Assembly: GCA_021442155.1 (NCBI GenBank)
Contig: CM038222.1
Span: 56,663,352 to 56,727,351, forward strand
Length of the DNA: 64,000 nucleotides
Direction of reading: 5' to 3'
Source: Cymbidium sinense
Lineage: Eukaryota > Streptophyta > Magnoliopsida > Asparagales > Orchidaceae
Under the pieces are notes generated by a model. The model was not told where the DNA came from. It ran no database searches and saw only the letters and a list, made by a program, of their open reading frames with translations. Position numbers and translations under genes: made by a program. This document shows, piece after piece, positions 11,201 to 23,267 of the stretch; within the stretch, counting starts at the first letter, position 1, and each line of letters starts with the position of its first letter.

Positions 11201-12739
11201 GGGTTGTATAAGGGTAGAGCTCGGCTACCCATATTTATTATTTTTAGATTTGTGCGGTGGTGCCCACCACTGGGCTTTATTTCTTTTTTGATTAGCTTTA
11301 TAAATTGATTGATGATTTATTTGCATTAAGTGGCATCTTTTCCTAGTTTCTTTCTTACTTTATGTATGGCCTAGATGTGGATTAGGCTCTTAGGAAAAAA
11401 TAAATCTTTTACCTAACTTAACAACTCAAAATTAAAAATAAAGAACTCATAACTCCACCTAAAGCTTGGGTTTAAAATCAAGATAAAAGAATTACCAATC
11501 TCCTAGCTGGATGAGTATTTCTTTTACAATATCATGCACAAATGCATCTTATTTTCACTCTTGATTGGATGAATTCTACCTTTGCTAGAGAAATTTGACT
11601 TGACCTTTGAGATCCATGATGGAAACACACCTCCTCCCTTCTCGCTAATTTTGGCCAATAACTTTATTTCTTATGCATTAGGCATATGAATCCTATTAGC
11701 CTGAGTAAAAAATAATTGTCTAAAAATGAAAATAAAATGAAATTTGAATTGCATTAGATTTAGGTCATTTGAAACATGCCCTTTTATGATCTAGTCTCAT
11801 TAGGGAGTGAGTTTAAGGACTTAGTCTCTTTTTAAATAAATAATAACCTAACTATCTTGCATAAGCATAAGACTTGCCTTCATGTATTTATAATCATAGG
11901 AGGAGTTAGTTGGTGGCCACCCCTATGCGATTGTAAGTCCAAGCAGTCGGATGATTTTTCCTCTCTTGTGGAGATAAACCAAATATCCATTTTCTCCTTA
12001 GATTTAAATTATGCTTTCAGCCCTCGCCAAAGCTACCTAGATTTAGGTTATGAGGTTGCTTCTCCCTTTGTGGGCCATAAGCATAATTCATCATCTCTTA
12101 GGCATTTCCTTAATCTTGTGTTAAGGGATCATAATTCCTAAAATTCTAATGAAAAATGCAACTCAAACATACTAAATCAATTTCAAAAATATAAATCCCA
12201 ACAATAGGATAGTTTAAGATGCTCGCTAGGTTTCCTAGCATCGTGGGCATCTCCTACTTGTCTTCCATTTTGGCTTTGATAATAACTTCCACTCTTTGAT
12301 CAATCCCATTTGATATTAAAATGAACCAATCGATTGATATTCATTTCCTATAGAGATCTTTGAAGATAACGATCATTTACCTTAATCGAGAGTTTTTCTA
12401 AGGGACCCCCATTCCTTAGGATGTAATTAACTATGGGGGCATGCCCCTGTAGGGAACTTAACGAACCCAGGTTGAAATAAACCCTACTTTTCTTTTTCAT
12501 GTAAAGTAGGGGAAGAATCTCTAGTACATCTGAAGACCCATTATCCTTAGGAGTCCTTATTGAGGTGATTAGGTCTATTAAAGGGTAGTGACTTCTATCT
12601 TTCAAAATAGTACACTATTCCTTGATGACGTACTCGATCACCTGAATAAGAACATCTGTGGATCGGCATGGTGTCCCAAAAAGATGAATTTATATATGCT
12701 TGCTTTTCTTTTCACCATAGATTTGAATGCGACTCTATA
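8215..12739. other. Right part of repeat A, no gene
   Basis: This 4.5-kb AT-rich stretch aligns block by block with 42340-47231 of copy B. Shared blocks include 'gtataagggtagagctcggc' near 11207 and 'cataggaggagttag' near 11894. Short open frames at 11857-12141 and 12348-12605 are not kept in B and are not called. A single copy of the 'agtagcccyaagkaggtc' motif near 9950 corresponds to three copies in B. Confidence 0.6.
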
Positions 12740-12832
12740 GAAATTTTTCACCATAGGAACTCTCAGTGTCAAAGCAGAATCCTATGTCTAGGATGGAGAG
12801 GTTGAGAGCTCATTCTAAAAATGAGGTCAACA
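12740..12832 (-). repeat. Right terminal inverted repeat of repeat A
   Basis: The sequence 'gagctcattctaaaaatgag' near 12806-12825 mirrors the left arm, followed by GTCAACA. Arms of this length are far beyond the few base pairs usual at LTR ends. In copy B this arm is absent apart from a possible remnant 'attctaaaaata' near 47233. Confidence 0.7.
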
Positions 12833-15775
12833 TATCTTATTATATCCCTTGGATTTATATTTAATTGCTTTCTTTTATTCCAAATTGATTAGTCTTTGAA
12901 TATTCAATAAACTCTCACTTATGATAATTCTCAATTTTATCACCAATTATACTCAATTTCTACTTGGTCTAATTCGAGTATTTAATAGGGCGACGAATAT
13001 ACTCAAATATTTTCCAAGGATTCATCGCTTATGCTTATTAGCAATCATTCAATCTCATGGAAAATCTCTGATTAATTCTTTAATTTTCTTCAATTTATTT
13101 GAGTATATTTGAAGAGTATATCTTCATTCCAAAAGACTCTTTTGTGCTTTGATTTGATGTTCAATCAAGATTCCTACTTCTTTTGATATCCTCTAATTTT
13201 TAATTGTTCAATTAGTTCTCTTATAAGTTTGATATCAGCCTCTCCAAGTTTCAACTAAATCTTGTTAGTTTTGTGAAGTTTTGAAGAAAATAGAACCAAT
13301 TTTATCGCTTCAATTTAAACCACTGAGGATTATAATTAAAGTTTATGAGTTTAGTATCATCCCTCAATCACCGTTATCACACATGATTATTATATTTAGA
13401 TAAGGATGAGTTCCACATTGTTTCTTTCAATTCCTATAAATAAGGCTAAGAGGGGGGAGGTTCTATTTCATTCCACTTGTTTGAGGAGTTGGAATTCTTG
13501 AAAGAGAAGAGATAATAATTTTTTAGTGGGCTTTCAACTTTGCTAAGATAAATCTTGTAAGTGCTTTTTACCTCTTTTCTCTTTGATTTAATATTTTACC
13601 TTTGTATTCATTGTATGCTCTTTTCCCTCCCCTCTTTTTTATTATTTGATTCTTCTAATTTGAATTTAGCTTTAGATTTCTTTGTGTAGTGCTCTTAAGC
13701 CAGTTTCTTTTTTTTTTCTAATTCCAAAGATTTGACCATGAAATTTGACATTTTATTTAGGGGAGATCATTTTTTTTTGCTTTGTACATTCTATTGAGCT
13801 TAGGTGGTATATTGACACCACCATATTTTTTACTTTGCTATGGGGGCTCTTGGAACTGAAGAGAGCAAGCACATATATATACTTTCACATTTACATCACA
13901 CATGTTCAGACTTATTTTTCTGTGTGCATGCAATGATTAGCAAGGAGATGGAGAGGGAGATGACAAAAACTAAGAGAAGAATCTGCTTGATGACGGTGTT
14001 CCTCTTCGACTGCGAAAAAGGAAAGGTCGGAAGGAGATGGAGAGGGGTATTCCGAAAACCAAGAGAAGAACCCTCCTGATGATGGTATTCCTCTCTGGCT
14101 ATGGCAAAAGATAATTGGAAGGGTAATTCAGCGACTATGTGCTTGATTAGAGGAGGAAGCGATGAGGCATACCAAGAGGAACCCATGATGTGAGTTACCT
14201 CTTACCCTCGAAAAGAAATCAATGGATTCAAGGGAATAAGAAGGAGTTTGACTAAGTGAAATTAGGGAAAATAGAAGGATTTTGATGGAAAATATAAATA
14301 AAATAGGTCTCAATTTATGAGGGTAAATTAATGGAAAGATTTTGTAATGGAAAATGGAAGGAAAAGAATGGGAGAACCTGTCTGGTTGAAAAATCTTATT
14401 GGTTTGTAAGAGAGAGAAATAAAGTGGGAGAGAGAAAACAGAAATTGTTTTAATTCCTTGAGGAAGGAAGGAGACGGTGGTGTGGTTGGGAAGCAGACGA
14501 GCGTGAGGCAGGGTGTGGAGCTTCATTCATGCTAGTGCATCAAGACGAAGAGGAGAACAAGCAACATGAAGATGGCTTGTTATGCTGAAGAAGAAATGCT
14601 TTCAAATGAGAGATTAGGGATTGTGCATGAAGAGGAGGCTTATTTTAGGGATTTAGGTTAGTTAGGATTAGATTTAGGCTTTTAAATATATTTTTTATTG
14701 CTTAATCGACTTTAATATGAACTTTACATTGACCTTAATATATAGTTGATATATATGTTGATTCAAGTTTATTCCGATGTTCCGAATGCAATGGCGTAGT
14801 TCATTTCACAATCGGAGGCTGTTTGGTTCAAGTCGGTGTCAAATTTAGTCAATTTCAGCTCAAAATGCACGTTAATATTTTCGACCACTAGATTTTCATG
14901 CAGACTTATCTGAATTGTGTGTGAACAGTCTTACATGATAGATTTTGATGTTTAAAAATTAACAAAGCAATCAATTTCATGAACGGAGATCATTTGGTTT
15001 CCATCGGCACCTCTTGAAGTCGATATGCGTGTAAGCGCTTTGACGACTTGATCGCTTGATTGGTTGGTCATCAGGTTATTCAATATTTATATTTTGACCA
15101 ATTTTGATGTTCTGAACATAATGACGATGTCCGTTCATCAATCAGAGGTCATTTTGGTTGATTTTGGCGACGTCGAGTGTATTTCAGCATCAATTTGCGT
15201 GTTGTCACTTCTGATCCTTCGACATTTGCACAGACTCGTCTAAATTGAGTGCGAATAATCTTACTTGATAGATTTCAATGTTTCAAAGCTAACGACATAA
15301 TTAATTTTATAAATAGAGGTTGTTTGGACATCGTCATAGCTTCCTAACTCCGATATGCGTGTCGGCACATTGACGATTCGATCTCTTGATCGGTTGACCA
15401 TTAGATTGTGCAATATCTATATTCTAACCGATTTTGATGTTCTAAACATAATGGCAAATTCCGTTCATCGATTGGAGATTGTTTCGACTGATTTCGATGA
15501 TTTCTGGTGCATTTTAGCTCTGATATGCGCATCGGCATATTGACGGTTCGATCTCTTGATCAGTTGATCGTTAGATTATGTTATATTTATATTCTGTTCA
15601 ATTTTGATATTTTGAACGTAATGGTGAAGTTCGTTCATCGATCGGAGGTCATTTGGGCTGATTTCGATGATGTTTGGTGCAACTCAGCTCTGATTTGTGC
15701 TTTGAAGCATCCGAAGTCGATCAAATTCAACTTATAAGCTTGATTCAGCTTGCGTAGCATGTGTTAAGGTCAACA
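12833..15775 (-). repeat. Partial giant LTR (N/T family), left end missing
   Basis: The right end 'gttaaggtcaaca' matches the LTR ends of N and T. The segment 13225-13310 matches T's LTR at 51475-51565 ('cctccccaagtttcaa'). The 'gagatgg...ccaaaaacc...gatgatgg' block near 13950-14090 matches 52030-52100, and 14640-15775 matches 53640-54393. The left part of the LTR, including its TGTGGG terminus, is absent, and repeat A abuts instead. The sequence after 15775 has no purine tract, so this edge faces flanking DNA rather than an element interior. A TATA-like CCTATAAATAAGG near 13433 lies in an added segment that may be a separate small insertion. Confidence 0.65.
15020..15720 (+). repeat. ~168-bp tandem repeat at the LTR edge
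   Basis: The motif 'gatatgcgtgtcggcacatt' recurs near 15023, 15351 and 15519 with 'gatctcttgatcggttga' after it. The last two copies are 168 bp apart, which is 56 codons. This creates similar but meaningless reading frames in successive units. T's LTR has the same units near 53980-54330. Confidence 0.7.
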
Positions 15776-16035
15776 CTAACATTGTTCTTGAGCATCATCA
15801 TTCTAGGAAAAAAGAAACTAACTGAGCATGCTTTATTTTCATACTTAAGCTTGCTTATAGAATATCTAATGGCTACCATAACATCAGTTTCTTATAGTAT
15901 ATCTAATGGCTATATTTAGAAATCATATCAGATCTTCCCATTGATTCTGTTTATATATTGGACAAAATTATTTGAAACAACCATTGGTAGCTAAACTCTA
16001 TGGTGAATTCAAATGTACAGCTGATTTCATTGTTG
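15776..16035 (-). other. Putative 3' UTR with AATAAA and a short direct repeat
   Basis: This is the 3' side of the exon above. AATAAA lies at 15837-15832 on the minus strand. A ~20-bp direct repeat 'atatctaatggcta' occurs near 15862 and 15900. The segment ends exactly where the LTR terminus TGTTGACC (minus strand) starts, so the LTR may have inserted just past the gene's 3' end. Confidence 0.35.
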
Positions 16036-16162
16036 TTATTCTTTTATATCATCATCAGCATAAATACTTTTCACTCTCGGTTTCCTATTGTTGACTGGCA
16101 CTCTCAAAGCTTGGCATAAGGACTTCGCTCTCAGATATTCTGCAGCCACCTGCTTCTTCTTC
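16036..16162 (-). pseudogene. Probable last exon of an unidentified host gene
   Basis: Read on the minus strand, a clean 41-codon frame follows a plausible splice acceptor (TGTGCTTAG, AG at 16164-16163) and ends with TAA at 16038-16036. It includes QVAAEYLRAKSLCQALRVPV and a C-terminus SIYADDDIKE. Composition looks coding: charged and helical, with no low complexity. About 200 nt downstream is AATAAA (minus strand, 15837-15832), a sensible 3' UTR. I do not recognise the protein. Upstream exons are not visible before repeat B begins at 16841, so the gene is either cut by B or continues beyond it. It resembles no transposon protein seen here. A spurious plus-strand frame (16088-16324) overlaps it. 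Confidence 0.45.
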
Positions 16163-16840
16163 CTAAGCACAATATTAAGGTTTGCAGATCATTTATTTGA
16201 GCTTCTATTCAAATTTCTTCCGTGGGCTATCTTTTTTTTTTTCTTTCTATACAAGCTTAATATTTTGCAGATATTGAACTACATCAATGAAATGAACATT
16301 AATAATACAACGAGTCTGTTCTAACATACACAACACCCACTTATTATATATTTACAATTTCATCATCCTTTTATTTTAATTTTTTCAAATTAACACCTAA
16401 ATATTAAAATTTAGAGCAGAAGCTCAACTCATATTTTTCACTTTTATAAAATTTTAAACGATTTGATCTTGAAATACATAAATAAATAAAATCGATAGTT
16501 TAAAAAATATATAAATAATTAAATTATAAATAATAAAAATTAGATGATTGATATGTTAATTTCTCTACTTTTTGTTCTCAAGTTGTGTGATTTAGCGCAT
16601 TTGAAGAGAGATAAATAACAAAAAAAATTTAAAAATAATCTTTCGAGGTTTCACTAACCTTTGCATCAAAATTAAAAGTGTCATTTTAGCCAGAGTTCAT
16701 AGTTAGAAAAATTCAGAGTATGTTCAACCTTTTTATTGTTGGATGATGACTTCTTTATTTCCAATTTTTGGATGATAGTATTTCATTAGCAGTAATTCGG
16801 TAGTAAGTCGGATTCTCTGTTTATTGATTTTGGGTTTAGT
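16163..16840. other. AT-rich intron-like DNA, no feature
   Basis: Poly-T, poly-A and weakly repetitive AT-rich sequence, compatible with an intron upstream of the exon at 16036-16162. No further exon could be picked out. Confidence 0.35.
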
Positions 16841-17289
16841 GACTCTTATAGACACTAAGAGCCTCTTAGTATTAAGATACTTCTAGTGATTAGGTGAATA
16901 CTTAACCTAAACTTAGAGACTAAGAAGGGTTAGCCATAGGGATATGTCATGCCTTAGGGACTTAGGAAAATTTGCTTGCCCTATAGCCTAAACCCAATCC
17001 ATGCTTTCCTTCTCAAACCAAACCTCAAATTCATGCCAAATCCAAACCCAATTTCCAAGACTCACAATCAATCCCATGATCAAACTCAAGCTCAAAAATT
17101 TTCTATGAACCTTATGATTGAATTTAAAACCCTTTCTAGACCCTTTGATTTCATCTTATGGACTTAGCCTTAACTAAGTTCAAATCAATCCCATTTCATT
17201 TGATTTTCTCAAATATCAATTCAATCCTTCAATCATTTATTAAATTAAAATCAAAACTCAACTCCAAATGATTAAAACCCAAAATCAAA

Positions 17290-17980
17290 TCCAAGTTCTA
17301 AAATTCCTTCCTAAGCCATATGACCCATTCTCATAAGCTTAGCCAAATCTCAACCTAAGCTATCCCAAACTTGATTGATTTCTTTATAAATCAATTATTC
17401 CTTCATTTATATTCACAAATATAAATGAAATCCAAACTCAAATGACCAAAACCAAATCAAACCAAATCAAACCAAGCCAATACCTTTTTAAGCCATATGG
17501 ACCTACCTCCATAAGCTTAACCAAATATTAACCCAAATCAACCCAAAATCAATTGGTTTCTTTATAAATCAATTATTCCTTCATTTATGTTCACAAATAT
17601 AAATGAAACCCACCTTCCAATGACAAAAAATAAATCCAACTAAATTGATTTCCTTCTTAGCCCTTCTGACCTACATCCATAAGCTTGGTCAAATTTGCTT
17701 CCAAATCACTCCAAACTCAAGTGATTTTCTTATGAATCATTTATATTTCTAAATATAAATGAAATATAAATCCAAATGCCCAAAACCAAACTAAAATCTA
17801 ATTTATACCCTTTAAGCCAATTTCTTAGACTTAACCAAAATTGACCTAAACCAAGACAAAACCAATGGATTTTCTCTTTAATCATTCATTTCTTCAATCA
17901 TCTATCCAAATATAAATGAAACCTAAAATTATCAAACCAAACTCAAGTCAACCCAAGTCAAGCCCAAGTTAGCCCTTTTA
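17290..17980 (+). repeat. ~165-181 bp tandem array in repeat B
   Basis: The marker 'ataagcttarccaaat' recurs near 17334, 17512, 17681 and, more weakly, 17828. Each copy is followed by 'aaatataaatgaaa'. The array is collinear with the array at 5280-6060 in A but more diverged. Confidence 0.65.
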
Positions 17981-18099
17981 GCTTGAAAACTTCAAATGAG
18001 CCAAAATCCATTGGGCTCCAAATTGATTGTAGATGAATTTATATTTCAATGATAGGCTCATATATAAGTTCAACTAAACTTGAATCAAGTCAAAACCAT

Positions 18100-19010
18100 G
18101 CCAATTGACCTATTTAGGTCCACTTGACCCAAAGTGGCCTAAAGGACCTTTGAGCCAAGTTCTAATCCAACCCAAATTGGATTGAATCGAGCCCATCCAA
18201 GCCTCATATCATGATCAACAATCACCCTAGGATGATCAACCACCTTGAATTAGGTCAAACAAAGTCAACTTGGTCCTTTGACCAAGTAAACCTTTAGCCC
18301 AAATGAAACCTAAACTAGCCAAAACTCGCCATGTGCCAAATTGAGAAACCAATGATTCACATCAGCTCATGAACAATGATTGAACATGACTTGACCCGCA
18401 ATTGAGCCAAACCAAGTCCAATTGACCATTTGACCCAAGTTGACCTAAATTGGCCTAAAAGGCCAAAATAGATCAAATCATGTTCTAACCAAAATTGATT
18501 GCAACCAATTTCTCAAGTTCATTCCAAATTGATTATTGGACTTGACCAAAGCCATAATTGAGCCCAATTTGATCAATTGGTCAACTTGACCCAACCTAGC
18601 CCAAATTGACTTAAAGAGTTAAATTGGCCAAAATCCAAATCAAATAAAAATTGATTCAAACCAAAACCTACAATCATCTCCAATTAATCAATTGAACATG
18701 AACCAATACCCAACCTAAGCCAATTTGGCCAATTTGGTCAAATTGGTCAACTTAGCTCATTTGACCTATATGAATCCAAATGAGCTAAAATCAAACCTTA
18801 AGACAAATTGGTTGAAACCACTTGAACTACAACTCTTCAAATCATCATTTGAACCTAACCCAAGCTTTGGTTTAACCCAATTTGACCAGTTGGTCAACCT
18901 AACCCAACATGACCCAATATGAACCCATTTGACTAAATGAAGCCAAAACCCATGAAACCAACCCATGACCCATTGGAGGCTGACCAAACCCGACCCAAAC
19001 CTATCTTGGG
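18100..19010 (+). promoter_or_regulatory. TTGACC-rich cluster, repeat B
   Basis: This is the counterpart of 6290-7420. TTGACC and GGTCAA occur throughout, for example near 18425-18450, 18590 and 18890-18910. Confidence 0.4.
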
Positions 19011-19421
19011 TCAACCTAAAATTAGCCCAAACCTATTTGAAGCCAAGACCAATGTAAATCCTCCATGGATCCTCTCCCCCATGTGGGATTTTGTCAAAAA
19101 TGGCAAAGTCCACTATTCATTTCACCTTGGTAGCCCTCACTCACCCAAATGAGGGATCCTTAAGCCTCCTAGTCCACTCTACAAGGGATACGACTTACCA
19201 TGGACCAAAGAGAGGTGTGACAACTCACCTCCCATGTAACCAGAGCACCCAATGGATCAAGGAAACATAAGCAGCACATATCCAGCTTAGAGTCTCTTGC
19301 CATGGCCTCTCCCAATCCATACGAGCCACGTGAACTTGAGTGCGACCACTCCGGCGCTCTGATGGCGACTGGCCAGCCAAAAAATGGGAAGCCATCCTGT
19401 TCATCCACCTCAACAAACTAA

Positions 19422-19433
19422 GGGGTATACCCC
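19422..19433. promoter_or_regulatory. Palindrome GGGGTATACCCC, repeat B
   Basis: Perfect 12-bp palindrome centred on TATA, at the same place in the unit as 7423-7439 in A. Confidence 0.35.
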
Positions 19434-20217
19434 CCTAATTCACAAGAGAAATGGATCACTTCTAATCATGAGAGCTTCCTAGCACGATTTTGAGCCTCCT
19501 TGCAATCCCTAGAGTGATCCTAGCTTCCTATCTTTGACATTTCTCCTCCCTGTGTGAAATTGTAATAGGGGAAGCTAATCCCGATCCAAGCTTGTTCGTT
19601 CCTCAGGCAAAACCAAATTACTCTTACACGCACCTTCCACACACGTTGTTGAAGCCACCCATGTCGTTTCTCAAGCTCCCAAGCCACCGGAGGAAGGACT
19701 TCGATCACAATCGAGCTCCATAGTGGCAAAACTTGACCCATCAAGCGAACTAAGTTGAATTGACTTGATTGCTTCTCAACAGGGACTCATCTCTACTAGA
19801 CGAAGCTACCTCCATCGATCCCGCCACTAGTCTTGAGCTCCAATGAGATAATTTCTCAAAAACTGTAGAAATAGGAAAATTTGGTTGGAGCTTTTCAAAG
19901 GAAATTCACATGTGATCCCATCCTAGCCGTTAGATCCTTATGGATCCCTTACGCGAAGGTGTGGGTTGATTTTGAAGTGAATCTGAGCACAGGTGAGCTC
20001 AAATCGAGTGACCCATGGCAGATGGCCTCCGTCATTCATTACTTGCGGGAACGAGGATCATGGGTCATTCGTTCCACGTGATTAGAATGGACAACTCTGA
20101 TCAAATTACATTAGATCCATCTATTTTTCTCCTTTTATGCCACGAGATCATTCCATGAAATCGGATGGTGAAGATCAATTTCGCATTCACCGCTGGCTAA
20201 CTCAGCGCACAGATGTG

Positions 20218-20222
20218 ATAAC
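20218..20222 (+). repeat. Target-site duplication of N, left (ATAAC)
   Basis: Five bases directly before TGTGGG. They match 42330-42334 (ACAAC) except for one transition. Confidence 0.55.
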
Positions 20223-23200
20223 TGTGGGCTCCGAAAATTTGCCACCGACCTTTCGATGAAGAGAGTATGATTTATTTTCGGTCAAATTTTCAAAAGGAAG
20301 ATGGAATAGTAGATAAGACACTACTTAGAGATTTCACCCTCATTTGGTGAGGACTTTAGATATGGTTCCAAGTTTCCTATAAACACAAGCACCTATAGTT
20401 AATTACCCCTCTCAATGCTGGGAGAGAACTTATGATTAAGGCTAGTTATTATATCGCTAAATGCGTAGCGTATAGTAGCAGTATGTTGAGTTTTATAATT
20501 TAGAATTTATCAAATTCATCATTTTTAACTTAAAATGGATGGTTCAGTGAACGATTACACGCTCGATCTAGATCCCATGGTTCTGTCATCCCAGACTATC
20601 GTGATCCCTAATCTACTTAGTCAGAGGAGCTAGTCAACTTAACCTGATCGAAGGATCTCTGTCAGCAGCCATGGGTTGCATCGTCCAAGTAATCTTTGTA
20701 GACCTGGGGTGGTATTTGTTTAAGGAGATAAGTTTAAGTATACCTTAGCTGATAAAGGGCTTTTTTCTCTATCAGATATACCCTATGATTCACATCTCAA
20801 AGTTTAGAGTCATTGGGGAGCATACGGGTTATAGTCATGATTGTAATATAATGGTATCTTTTGGTAGCAACCACCCGATCAGAGGACTCTGGTCGTAATT
20901 GCATCATAGGTGGAGTCTACTGGCCAAACCACACAGATAGAGAACATGGGCCACATCCTTACTAGCATGATATTGATTAAGAGTGAATATAAAAATATAT
21001 TTGATTTGACATTGGCTTCTTTGTGAGCTAGTTTTTTTTTTAATTTATCACCTTTAATAAATAATTGATGAAGGTGGATTGAATGGAGTTTACTTTAAGC
21101 AATTAAGGATTAAATTTCATTTAACAATTAAAAGCATAGTGATATATTAGATTTCACATTTGGATTGATACCCAATTTAAATTAATTTTATCTGAAATTA
21201 AAATCACATTTTGATGGAAGTATCCCCTTCGGTTGAAATTTCTATTCAACACAACCATCATCGAGGTTCATGAGTTTGCTTGATCATTTAATTTATTATT
21301 TCAAATTCTGTTGACCTATTAGTTTAATAATAGAGGATCAGATGTACTGTCATATGATAGAATTAGCTTCTCAGATATTTTAATAAGTTGAAATTGTTAA
21401 AATAAATGGATTTTTATGTTTTATTAACCTAAGACCCTAAGCAAACCCAGATCCTCGACATTAAGTTTAAGCATTTAGCATAGTTTTAGGGCCCATGCAG
21501 GTATTTAATAATTTAGATAATTTTATTTCTAAATCACTAGATTAGTTTTATATTTTCATTTAATTCCAACTTAGCCTGCATAGCCTTTTCAGACATTAAC
21601 ATTTGCACTCTAAATTTTCATGTCTGAGCATATGCAGGTATTTATAGTTTAGATAATTTCATCCAATTAACGAAATCATAGATTTTAAAAATCATAGTTA
21701 GAATGAAATTCTTTAATTTTTGGATTGAAAGAAGCTCCATAATTCATGGAGAATTTAACATCGCCTTCTGTCTGCTTGTACGAAGAATTCCAGATCCGGT
21801 GGTGAATTGTATCACAAAATTAAGTTCATATTTGCACTTAAAAATGGTGTATCTTTACTTGCATTTTATTTATTCATAGAATTTTTAAACTTCAATGGTT
21901 GGCTTATGCTCATTAAAGACCTGTTAGATCTTTGCAAATTCAACATTCAAATTTGATATTCGCTCATATGAGCTGTTATACTTCCTTTAAGTGAGTTTAT
22001 TTGAATTCAAACTTCTTTTGAATACGGGTTGATTATTCAATAAGAAGTCTTGATCATGCTTGCTAATAGACTATTTAGTTATAGTGAAATCTCTTATGAA
22101 GTTTATTTGATTTTCATATTAGTTTGAAAATAGCACTCAACAAATCCTATGTGCTTTAATTTCGTGTCCATTTAGTGCTTTCTTCAATTCATTTTAAAAT
22201 ATACATTGCAATGTAAGAAGGCATGTTCTTTGTGAATCCCACTATAGAGCTTGATTTGGGCTTTATTTCATTTGAAAATTAGCCTTCTAGCTTCATACAA
22301 CCTTTCTATAAGTATGACATGAATTCAAAGTCATATGTGCATTTGGCTTATGCTCTTTCGACCATTTTAATACATGATATAACATAAGTCAAAATATTCA
22401 ATTAATTCTTTTTGGCCAACTAACCACCATATTTTATAGCATGTAAGCAAGTTATCAAGCTTCATATTCATTCTCTAAGCTTGATTGTATTTAATTGAAA
22501 TTATTTATTTATTTTATTCACTTAGAATAAGATGTTGTAACTCCAGCATTTACTAAATAAATCATGATCATCCTCAATGGTAAGCATTCAACTTATGTTC
22601 TTGCTCATATTTGAGTTATAAAACTCAATCTTACCCTATCTTTTACTCCACTTCAAGTTCTATTTTTACTCAAAATTGGGTTTAAATTTGTTACCAATCC
22701 ATTATGAGTCATCACTTATATTTGACTTGAGCATTTTATTTTAACATATATATCAATAGACTCAAGCATTCGTTTGGTGATAAACCAAGTAAATGAACTC
22801 TTTTTTTACTTAGTATATTCTCATATGATATTAATATTTATTGAGCTCATTCAAATTTAATTATGAATTCAATTTTTTAGGGATTTATATTTTATATTTA
22901 ACTTAATGTTAAATCATTTTTTTAAGTCCTGAAAATTTGATGAAATTTCGGCAATATTTTGGCATAGGGGTGCAACATCTAACATTTGTTGGGCTTGCCC
23001 ATCACGATGAGAGCATGCCTGTCTTGAAACAACTATCGATTTTTATCTCCGATGAGATCTAAGCCTTTAAACCTGCATAAAGAAACACACATACATAAAT
23101 AATTTCTACACATTTTCTTACACATCTACAACCAATCACAATGATAAACCTAGCAAGAGGTGAGGAGAAATGTTGAGCATTGGCAGTGAATAGGAAAGAG

Positions 23201-23231
23201 CCATTTATTCTAATCGGCAAGAAACAACAGT

Positions 23232-23232
<1 letters not shown>

Positions 23233-23261
<29 letters not shown>
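23233..23261 (+). repeat. (AG)n microsatellite
   Basis: Uninterrupted AG dinucleotides. The matching site of the other LTR (near 41161) has only 'gaggaaaaaaaaatgg', so the tract expanded after insertion or was lost in the sister LTR. Confidence 0.9.

Positions 23262-23267
<6 letters not shown>

Larger units (their letters stand above)
4950..12832. mobile_element. Repeat A: 7.9-kb non-coding unit with LTR-like ends
   Basis: The unit starts TGTATTGGCC and ends GGTCAACA, matching the TG...CA ends of the LTRs elsewhere in this window (N's LTR also ends GTCAACA). The first and last ~55 bp are inverted copies of one another. A second copy (B) lies at 16841-20222 plus 42330-47231 in the same orientation. 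Both have the same order: 180-bp tandem array, TTGACC-rich segment, a TATA-centred palindrome, an AT-rich 3.5-kb stretch, and a block with 'agggtagagctcggctaccc'. No protein-coding frame is conserved between copies. It may be a giant solo LTR or a non-autonomous TIR element. No 5-bp target duplication was found (CACCC against TATCT). Confidence 0.55.
16841..20222. mobile_element. Repeat B, left half (split by element N)
   Basis: Homology to A starts at 'gactcttata', equal to A's 5003. It runs through the shared 'aagagcctcttag' hairpin, the 180-bp array, the TTGACC-rich segment, the GGGGTATACCCC palindrome and 'actagacgaagctacctc' (A near 7801), up to the insertion point of N at 20222. The right half resumes at 42330. 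Open frames inside (18725-20081) do not correspond to frames in A and are not called. Confidence 0.75.

Noticed and set aside
11857..12605. Frames of 85-94 codons in repeat A
   Set aside because: Not conserved in the homologous stretch of B (46430-47160) and without any known motif.
4950..12832. Repeat A as an autonomous DNA transposon
   Set aside because: No transposase frame or remnant is visible and no target duplication is found; kept only as an open alternative for its ends.
13896..14526. Overlapping frames on both strands in the partial LTR
   Set aside because: They cover purine-rich LTR sequence that also occurs in N and T without conserved frames.
16088..16324. 78-codon hydrophobic plus-strand frame, possible membrane peptide
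   Set aside because: It is the shadow of the better-supported minus-strand exon at 16036-16162 and runs into a poly-T tract.
18725..20081. Several 60-80 codon frames on both strands in repeat B
   Set aside because: They fall in TTGACC-rich repeat and low-conservation DNA, with no equivalents in A.
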